DNA of 12,721 nt from Hyphomicrobiales bacterium (GTDB lineage: Bacteria > Pseudomonadota > Alphaproteobacteria > Rhizobiales > JAKIUO01), in the NCBI GenBank assembly GCA_027069645.1, contig JALXEI010000262.1, positions 1 to 12,721 on the forward strand. The letters run 5' to 3'. Below the pieces are notes generated by a model. It saw only the letters and a list, made by a program, of their open reading frames with translations, had not been told where the DNA came from and ran no database searches. The translations under genes and the position numbers were made by a program. This document shows, piece after piece, positions 7,984 through 12,721 of this stretch; the first letter of the stretch is position 1, and every line of letters begins with the position of its first letter.

Positions 7984-8455
7984 TTCCGACAGTCATTTCG
8001 CACGTCCTCTGCCTGAACCTGCGTCAGGAGCCGTAAAGGGGGCGAGCTCCTCGATAAACGACTGCCGGAAGTTCGCACGGCACATTCAATCGTGTGGCAA
8101 CAGATATGCCGTGCAGCAGGCGCTCCGGCACCTGCCATTTGCAGCCTTCTCGCCGGTAATCGCAAAGTGATCGGGAGAACAACCCCACAATTGCCGGCCA
8201 GACTGACTACACAAGCAGGGATCATCGCACATGCAACCTGACGCCATCCTTACGCGCGATCCTGCTATTGTTGCAAACAGGCCACAAAACCGGAATGCAT
8301 GTCAGGTCGGAAGCCCGCAAACGGTTTCCGGCCTGAAAAAGGAGAGTCAGCCAGGCGTCAGCAGTTGTTTGATAATATGGTACGATATGTCAGTATATCT
8401 GCATCAATTCCCCTCGACCGAAGCACCGGGAACCATAATTACCGGAATCCTGTCA
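7984..8455. other. Intergenic region before the PepSY/two-component operon
   Basis: I see no convincing gene in this stretch. Open frames exist on both strands (for example the in-frame upstream extension of the PepSY gene from 8231), but they lack domains and ribosome-binding sites. It is a divergent region and should hold promoters for both neighbours. It contains an 8-bp perfect inverted repeat (GCACGGCA 8075-8082, TGCCGTGC 8107-8114; 24-base loop) of unknown meaning, and the periodic ATATG repeats near 8375. Confidence 0.55.
8369..8399 (+). promoter_or_regulatory. Candidate promoter with three direct half-sites at 10-bp spacing
   Basis: ATATG at 8375-8379, ATATG at 8385-8389 and ATATC at 8395-8399 lie exactly one helical turn apart. 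OmpR/PhoP-family regulators typically bind tandem direct repeats at 10-11 bp spacing. The repeats overlap a weak sigma-70-like promoter: TTGATA at 8369-8374 and TATATC at 8394-8399, with a long 19-bp spacer. This is 57 bp upstream of the preferred ATG of the PepSY gene. Autoregulation by the response regulator encoded downstream is inferred. Confidence 0.4.
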
Positions 8456-9034
8456 ATGAAAACCGCACAACAAGAAAAATCGGAAATGCGCTGCTACAAC
8501 CCGCCAATGATGTCGAGAAGCTCGATCCTTTCTGAAAACAGATTCTCCAGACGGTTAACAGTTGCCTCTCTGCTGCTGGCAGCCTTTCTCACAGGTCTGT
8601 TTGTGGACACCAACCCTTTTCATCAAAGCCTGATATCCCTCGCGCTCGCAGATGGAGATGGAGATGGGGGCGGCGATGGCGATGGTGATGGTGATGGTGA
8701 CGGGGGAGATGGTGACGGTGGTGGTAGCGGCGGCGGTAGCGGCGGCGGTAGCGGCGGCGGTAGCGGCGGCGGTAGCGGCGGTGACGGCGACGGAGACAAC
8801 AGCTTTGCTTTTGGCAGCCTGGCCGAAGCACGGCGCAATGGCCGCATCAAGCCCTACCCCGTATTGCGGGCGAAGGTTCTTGCCAGGACAGGTGGACGCA
8901 TCGTCGGCATCCGGCACATAAAAAGCCGTCACCGTTTTATCTATGTTTTCAGAATTGTCGATCGTCGATCAAGGCTGGTCGATGTTCGCATTGATGCCCG
9001 CACGGCGCGCATCCTGCAATTGCGAGGTCGGTAA
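8456..9034 (+). CDS. Exported PepSY-like protein with Gly-Asp/Gly-Ser tract
   Basis: This is a probable periplasmic or membrane-tethered accessory protein of the adjacent two-component system. From the ATG at 8456 it has 192 residues. A basic stretch (FSRR) is followed by a hydrophobic segment, TVASLLLAAFLTGLFV, which acts as a signal peptide or anchor. ALADG may be a signal-peptidase site. Residues 66-114 are low complexity: Asp-Gly repeats, five GGGS units, then Asp-Gly again. The Asp-Gly parts resemble DxDxDG calcium-binding loops but lack a full EF-hand. The C-terminal 75 residues fit a PepSY domain, with the pattern AKVLARTGGRIVGIRHI ... VDVRIDARTARIL. The ORF is open back to 8231, but that extension has no signal character. 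I chose 8456 because GGAA lies 8 nt upstream; ATGs at 8486, 8507 and 8510 are alternatives. Its stop codon overlaps the next start (TAATG). Confidence 0.75.
   Translation: MKTAQQEKSEMRCYNPPMMSRSSILSENRFSRRLTVASLLLAAFLTGLFVDTNPFHQSLISLALADGDGDGGGDGDGDGDGDGGDGDGGGSGGGSGGGSGGGSGGGSGGDGDGDNSFAFGSLAEARRNGRIKPYPVLRAKVLARTGGRIVGIRHIKSRHRFIYVFRIVDRRSRLVDVRIDARTARILQLRGR
8651..8797 (+). repeat. In-frame Gly-rich low-complexity repeat with 12-bp tandem units
   Basis: GAT/GGN codons alternate from 8651 to about 8720. A 12-bp unit, GGTAGCGGCGGC, then begins at 8723, 8735, 8747, 8759 and 8771, four copies perfect and the fifth differing only in its last base. GAC/GGN codons return to 8797. All units are multiples of three, so copy-number change by slippage would alter linker length without a frameshift. 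Confidence 0.9.
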
Positions 9035-9708
9035 TGCAAATACTTGTTGTCGAGGATGATCGTGTCCTCATAGAAGGGATAACAACTGCCCTTGAACAGG
9101 AAGACTGGATTGTTCAGCAGGCCGTAACCGGGGAAGATGCCTGGTTTCTCGGATCAACCGGGGATTTTGATGCTGTAGTCCTTGATCTTTCCCTGCCGGA
9201 ACTTGACGGAATGGAAATTCTCAAGCGATGGCGACAGGAAGATGTGACCACACCGGTGCTGATTTTAACAGCGCGAAGCGGCTGGCTGGACCGGGTCAAC
9301 GGTATCAATCAGGGCGCCGATGACTATCTCGCCAAACCCTTTCGCATGGAAGAGCTGATTGCCCGGTTGCGTGCCATCATGCGGCGATCCCGGGGACACA
9401 GCAAGGAACTGATCAAATGTCAGCAGGTGGAAATCAATCTCCTTGACAAAAGTACCAAAGTAAACGGCCGGTTTGTGGAACTGGGACCGCTGGAATGGCG
9501 GGCCCTTTCTCATCTGATGATAAATGCGGGAAAGGCCATTCCCTCTTACGAACTCATCGATCATGTTTATGGCCCTCATTCCGAACGCAATGCCAATGCC
9601 ATAGAAGCACTGATCAAACGCCTGCGCAAAAAGCTTGATGCCCCCCTCATTCACACCCGGCGCGGCGCCGGATATATTGTCAGGAATGAAGGCGATGCGA
9701 ATCCATGA
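9034..9708 (+). CDS. OmpR/PhoP-family two-component response regulator
   Basis: This is a DNA-binding response regulator of 224 residues. The receiver domain (1-118) has the acidic pair E7-D8-D9, phospho-acceptor D51 in VVLDLSLPELDGME, the switch residue T79 in LILTARS, and K101 in DDYLAKPF. The C-terminal winged helix (about 128-221) ends with the usual recognition segment: ERNANAIEALIKRLRKKLD, then the wing HTRRGAGYIV. The sequence resembles PhoP/QseB-type regulators (MQILVVEDD start). Its ATG overlaps the PepSY stop (TAATG) and its stop overlaps the kinase start (ATGA), so the three genes are translationally coupled. It should be phosphorylated by the kinase downstream. The direct repeats near 8375-8399 are a plausible autoregulatory target. 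No defects are seen. Confidence 0.96.
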   Translation: MQILVVEDDRVLIEGITTALEQEDWIVQQAVTGEDAWFLGSTGDFDAVVLDLSLPELDGMEILKRWRQEDVTTPVLILTARSGWLDRVNGINQGADDYLAKPFRMEELIARLRAIMRRSRGHSKELIKCQQVEINLLDKSTKVNGRFVELGPLEWRALSHLMINAGKAIPSYELIDHVYGPHSERNANAIEALIKRLRKKLDAPLIHTRRGAGYIVRNEGDANP

Positions 9709-11069
9709 ACAATATCAAAAGACGCGCTTCCATTAAACGCAGACTGTTGCTGTCAACCACCCTCATCCTCGCCGTGATGCTGTTTGCCGGCGGCTGGGCA
9801 CTCACCCATTTGTTCGAGTCGCATGTGGAGCGCCGCGTTGAAAAGGAACTGCATGTCCATCTCAACAGGCTGATCAGTACGGCACATTTTCTGAAAGACG
9901 GAAGTGTTACCAGCAAACTGACGGACATGGCTGTCAGGTTTCAGACGCCCTATAGCGGTCTCTACTGGCAAATCAGCGAACGGGGCGGCAAAACCCTGAC
10001 CTCGGCTTCGCTCTGGGATGCGAAGCTTGAATTGCCTGAAGAAAGGATCAATGACCGCGAAGTTCTCGAATATAAGGTCAGGGGGCCCGCAGGCCGACCG
10101 CTGATTGTGGTTCGTCGTCAGCTTACCAGACAAATCGCCGGAAAAATTCACTTCTACGAATTTGCTGTCGGCCTTGACCATACGGAAGTTTCCAGTGCCC
10201 GCAAGGAGTTTTCCAAAGAACTGGCCATCGGCATGACCGGCCTTGCTGTCGCTCTGATCCTGTTGCTGGGCGCGCAGATTACCTTCGGTCTGGCCCCGCT
10301 GCGTCACCTCATTCCCGCTGTCAACGCCATTTCCAGCGGAAAGGCGAAGCGTTTTTCCGATGATTATCCGGTCGAAATTGCGCCTCTTGTCGAAAAGCTC
10401 AACTCGCTGCTTGAACAACAGGAGATCGTCATGGAGCGTAGCCGAGCACGGGCCGCCAGCCTCGCCCACGGCCTGAAAACACCCATTGCAGGTATCTCCC
10501 TTGAAATCCAGAAACTGCATCAGACCGACAATGAGGCCGCCCGAAATATCGACGAAATGGTCGCCAGGATGAACCGCCAGGTCGAACGCGAACTGATCCG
10601 CACCCGTATTCGCGGCACAACACATGGCATCAAGCGCAAGAACCTTGTTGCCCCCCTCGCGCGCGACATTATTCGCACTCTGATGCGCCAGCCACGCGGC
10701 GAGGAGATTACCTGGACCATGAGTATCGCCGAGGATATGGCTGTCATAATGGACACAGATGATCTCGCGGAAATCCTTGGCAATCTCCTGGACAATGCCC
10801 GCAAATGGGCGCACAGCAAGGTTCATATCGAGGTCCGGCAACACGATCAGATGGTTACCATGATCATCTGCGATGACGGCAGGGGCCTGCGGCCCGAACA
10901 GCTCGGACAAATTCAGGATCGCGGATTGAGATTTGACGATCACAACGAAGGCAGCGGGCTTGGTGTCGCCATAGTGCATGATATCGTGACCGGGTACGGC
11001 GGCGAATTCCAGGCCTTCCAGTCTGAATTGGGCGGCCTCGGCATCCGCCTGATATTGCCTTCATCGTAA
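9705..11069 (+). CDS. PhoQ-like membrane sensor histidine kinase
   Basis: This 454-residue inner-membrane kinase should sense an envelope signal and phosphorylate the response regulator encoded just upstream. Membrane helices at about 14-36 and 174-196 flank a periplasmic domain of about 137 residues (37-173). A HAMP-like linker (about 197-240) follows. The phospho-acceptor is H255 in SLAHGLKTPIAG, a form of H-box with G and K after the histidine that is typical of PhoQ-type kinases. The ATPase domain shows the N-box EILGNLLDNARKWA (356-369; N360, N364), G1 DDGRGL (390-395) and G2 GSGLGVAI (416-423). The periplasmic domain has scattered acidic residues but no long acidic patch like that of enteric PhoQ, so the ligand cannot be assumed to be Mg2+. 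The ATGA overlap with the regulator gene shows tight coupling. No obvious terminator follows the stop. Confidence 0.95.
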   Translation: MNNIKRRASIKRRLLLSTTLILAVMLFAGGWALTHLFESHVERRVEKELHVHLNRLISTAHFLKDGSVTSKLTDMAVRFQTPYSGLYWQISERGGKTLTSASLWDAKLELPEERINDREVLEYKVRGPAGRPLIVVRRQLTRQIAGKIHFYEFAVGLDHTEVSSARKEFSKELAIGMTGLAVALILLLGAQITFGLAPLRHLIPAVNAISSGKAKRFSDDYPVEIAPLVEKLNSLLEQQEIVMERSRARAASLAHGLKTPIAGISLEIQKLHQTDNEAARNIDEMVARMNRQVERELIRTRIRGTTHGIKRKNLVAPLARDIIRTLMRQPRGEEITWTMSIAEDMAVIMDTDDLAEILGNLLDNARKWAHSKVHIEVRQHDQMVTMIICDDGRGLRPEQLGQIQDRGLRFDDHNEGSGLGVAIVHDIVTGYGGEFQAFQSELGGLGIRLILPSS

Positions 11070-11178
11070 GGTCGATCACTTTTACCTCCGTGACACCCTC
11101 AATATGGTGAGAAATGCGGGTTAAACCAGATCGCCAAAAGCCTGTGACCGTTGTATTTTAGGCCGTAAACACTCCGCT

Positions 11179-11208
11179 CCCCGGACAAGCGATAGCGCAG
11201 AGCCGGGG
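11179..11208 (+). repeat. REP-like palindrome, copy 1
   Basis: The element is bounded by CCCCGG (11179-11184) and CCGGGG (11203-11208), with core ACAAGCGATAGCGCAGAG. It is nearly the reverse complement of the element at 11281-11311. The type resembles short GC-rich intergenic palindromes common in alphaproteobacterial genomes. Confidence 0.6.
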
Positions 11209-11280
11209 CCCAGAGCAGCAAATAATATACTTTTGTTTTTGTTCGTTTTTTCAACGAGTACCTTATTTGCCATCCCTGGA

Positions 11281-11311
11281 TCCCGGATCTGCGCTTGTCG
11301 CTTGTCCGGGA
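11281..11311 (-). repeat. REP-like palindrome, copy 2 (inverted)
   Basis: The element is bounded by TCCCGGA (11281-11287) and TCCGGGA (11305-11311). Its reverse complement aligns with copy 1 over about 30 positions with few mismatches and one indel. The pair, 72 bp apart in opposite orientation, resembles a BIME-type arrangement, and the transcript could fold into a long stem with the A/T-rich spacer as loop. Confidence 0.6.
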
Positions 11312-11552
11312 AGCGAAACAGCCGGATGGAAAGAAAAACGTAAGGCAATCTTTTTGCAGTCCGGTACGACAGAAGAGCGCTTTGGCCCGATCCCTTTCGT
11401 ACAGAGCAGAAGACTTGCCCACAGGTCTGTCGATTTTTTTTGGTCTTTTTCCCCGATAGCTATATTTTCTGTGAATCGAATCACGGGGCGGGCTTTTGGG
11501 ACATCCGACATTTCTCCGGTTGGGGAATGAAATAGCAGGGACTAAATCCGAC

Positions 11553-12721
11553 ATGCTCTATCGTAAATCCATCAGTTTCCTTTTGATTTCGGCCCTGTTA
11601 TTCCCGCTCGCGGGTACCCCTTCACCAGCCGGGGCACTCGAGGGCTATCGTCTTTGTGCGCCGCGCAAGGGAATTTGCAAATGCCAGAAGATCGGTGACG
11701 AACCGGGCCGCTTGCGAGTTATGGACCCGTCTGTCTGTTTTGGCGCATCCGGAACCGTCCCCAAACCGGCTGTTTCACAAAAACCGGCAGCCCCTGCAAT
11801 AACGAAACAGATCGCCGGTCCCGAGCCCGTGCCTGCAACACCCTCCGTGCCCGCAAAAACAGTTGGCGGGAAAGGTAAAACCGGCTTTGGTCTCCTGAAA
11901 CTGAAAATCCCCGATCTTGGCCTCAAACCGATGAAAACAGCCTATCGCCTGTGTGCCTTGCGAAAGGGCGTTTGCAAATGCCAGAAAGTCGGCAGCGCCC
12001 CGGGAGAACTGATCGAGGTGGAACGATCGCACTGTACGCCTGAAAAACCGGCCAATGCAGCACCATCGCCCGCGCAGGTGGCAGGGCCGCCCCCTGTTGC
12101 AATCAAAAAGGGCAAACCGGACCTGAAACCGAAAACCGTGGCAACAGGAAAAATTGGAAAAGCCGGGACTGGCGAACAGAGAAAAATCGTCAGGGAAGCA
12201 CAGGCTTTGCTCACCCGGGCCGGATATGAACCGGGACCGGTGGACGGCCATGCCGGCCCGAAAACCCGTCAGGCAATTTTGAAATTTCAAAAAAAGGCCG
12301 GACTGAAAACAGATGGCCGGGTCTCCTCTTCACTTCTTGCGACCTTGCGCAAGGCTCCTCCGGTCGCAAAGCGGGAAAAAACAAAAACAAAACCGGTCCG
12401 CCCGGTCCTTGCCAAACAGGCAAAAAAGAAACCCGCAGCACGCAGGACAAAAAAAGCCGAACAGCCTGTTGCCGCAAAAAGCGCGCTTCAGGCAATTGCC
12501 CCGATCCCCTTGCAGGTACCGATAAGCCCGGCGGCGCAGACTTCGGGCGAGAAAACAGATCCATCGCCAGCACGCAAAACGGTCAAAGCCCCTTCCTCCC
12601 GAATGCCGGTGAAGTCACAACCGGTAACCGCAAAAACAACGGCACGGCTCCCGGCGGCAATACCCCGAAAACATCAGGGAAAAACGCAAAAAACGGCAAT
12701 GCCACTCGCCTCTGTCAGGGC
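11553..12721 (+). CDS. Exported cell-wall protein: duplicated Cys4 module plus peptidoglycan-binding domain (partial, runs off edge)
   Basis: The frame is open from the ATG at 11553 to the window end (389 full codons), so the 3' end is missing. Residues 1-28 form a signal peptide: MLYRKS, a hydrophobic core, then PSPAGA. A four-cysteine module follows (C35, C42, C44, C62) and is repeated exactly 99 residues later (C134, C141, C143, C161). Both copies share YRLCA-x-RKG-[IV]-CKCQK and the same cysteine spacing. A PG_binding_1-like domain spans about 208-267, with AQALLTRAGYEPGPVDGHAG (216-235) and TRQAILKFQKKAGL (238-251). The spacers and the tail after 267 are rich in Lys, Pro and Ala, as in flexible wall-spanning segments. 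It should be secreted to the periplasm, oxidised there and bound to peptidoglycan. I do not know a family for the Cys module. AGGG lies about 12 nt upstream of the ATG, so initiation is not strongly marked; a TTG at 11520 is an alternative. Confidence 0.8.
   Translation, partial: MLYRKSISFLLISALLFPLAGTPSPAGALEGYRLCAPRKGICKCQKIGDEPGRLRVMDPSVCFGASGTVPKPAVSQKPAAPAITKQIAGPEPVPATPSVPAKTVGGKGKTGFGLLKLKIPDLGLKPMKTAYRLCALRKGVCKCQKVGSAPGELIEVERSHCTPEKPANAAPSPAQVAGPPPVAIKKGKPDLKPKTVATGKIGKAGTGEQRKIVREAQALLTRAGYEPGPVDGHAGPKTRQAILKFQKKAGLKTDGRVSSSLLATLRKAPPVAKREKTKTKPVRPVLAKQAKKKPAARRTKKAEQPVAAKSALQAIAPIPLQVPISPAAQTSGEKTDPSPARKTVKAPSSRMPVKSQPVTAKTTARLPAAIPRKHQGKTQKTAMPLASVR

Larger units (their letters stand above)
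11070..11552. other. 483-bp intergenic region with REP-like elements
   Basis: I find no credible gene here. A minus-strand open frame of about 150 codons crosses both palindromes, has no recognisable domain and no good ribosome-binding site. The region holds two REP-like palindromes, an A/T-rich segment near 11219-11270, and a weak candidate promoter for the next gene (TTGGTC at 11440-11445, TATATT at 11461-11466, 15-bp spacer). A 14-bp imperfect palindrome, GTGAATCGAATCAC, is at 11471-11484. Confidence 0.55.

Noticed and set aside
8231..8455. Upstream extension of the PepSY gene from the first ATG of the open frame
   Set aside because: A 75-residue extension before the signal segment would place the hydrophobic stretch far from the N-terminus, and the promoter-like repeats would lie inside it.
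8723..8782. Tandem repeats considered as a CRISPR array or as an engineered (GGGS)n linker
   Set aside because: The units are 12 bp with no spacers, so not CRISPR. The tract grades into natural Asp-Gly codons within an operon, so there is no sign of a construct.
9753..10979. Minus-strand open frame of 408 codons opposite the histidine kinase
   Set aside because: The kinase has all expected motifs on the plus strand; the antisense frame shows no recognisable domain.
11099..11554. Minus-strand open frame of 151 codons in the last intergenic region
   Set aside because: It crosses both REP-like palindromes, has no domain or good ribosome-binding site, and its composition is not protein-like.
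11775..12290. Minus-strand frames (Cys/Phe-rich) opposite the wall-binding protein
   Set aside because: The plus-strand frame has a signal peptide, a duplicated Cys module and a peptidoglycan-binding domain; the antisense frames are its shadow.

Overview
The window reads as chromosomal DNA of an alphaproteobacterium with moderate to high GC. The pointers are an alphaproteobacterial-type glutamate-cysteine ligase, a short-form QueF that ends in the residues typical of that class, a LuxR/TraR-type regulator and REP-like GC-rich palindromes. I cannot assign a genus. There is no rRNA, tRNA, CRISPR array, transposase or phage gene. The window holds eleven protein genes, one of them cut by the right edge.

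Left block (63-4819, minus strand): four genes run in one direction: rsmE (16S rRNA m3U1498 methyltransferase), gshA (glutathione synthesis), a DUF898/YjgN multi-pass membrane protein, and a membrane-anchored M48 zinc metalloprotease. The last two are 50 bp or less apart and look like a membrane or envelope quality-control pair. gshA has two touching perfect dyads just upstream of its ribosome-binding site.

Middle (4820-7983): a LuxR-type regulator with every signature residue of an acyl-homoserine-lactone receptor is transcribed divergently from rsmE. No synthase gene is in view. A 27-bp near-palindrome lies in the divergent region. queF (queuosine pathway) follows on the plus strand. It converges on a large minus-strand gene of about 567-580 codons that I cannot name; its C-terminal half looks like a helical-hairpin (alpha/alpha-barrel) fold.

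Right-middle (7945-11069): a 511-bp region without a convincing gene precedes a tightly coupled three-gene operon. The first gene encodes an exported PepSY-like protein with a long Gly-Asp/Gly-Ser tract. The second encodes an OmpR/PhoP-type response regulator (TAATG junction). The third encodes a PhoQ-like histidine kinase (ATGA junction). Three ATATG/ATATC half-sites at exact 10-bp spacing lie over a candidate promoter upstream and suggest autoregulation.

Right end (11070-12721): a 483-bp intergenic region carries two REP-like palindromes in inverted orientation. After it comes the start of an exported protein with a duplicated four-cysteine module, a peptidoglycan-binding domain and a long Lys/Pro/Ala-rich tail. 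This gene is open to the window edge. The most novel-looking items are this cell-wall protein, the PepSY/two-component unit with its GD/GGGS tract, and the unassigned 567-580-residue protein.
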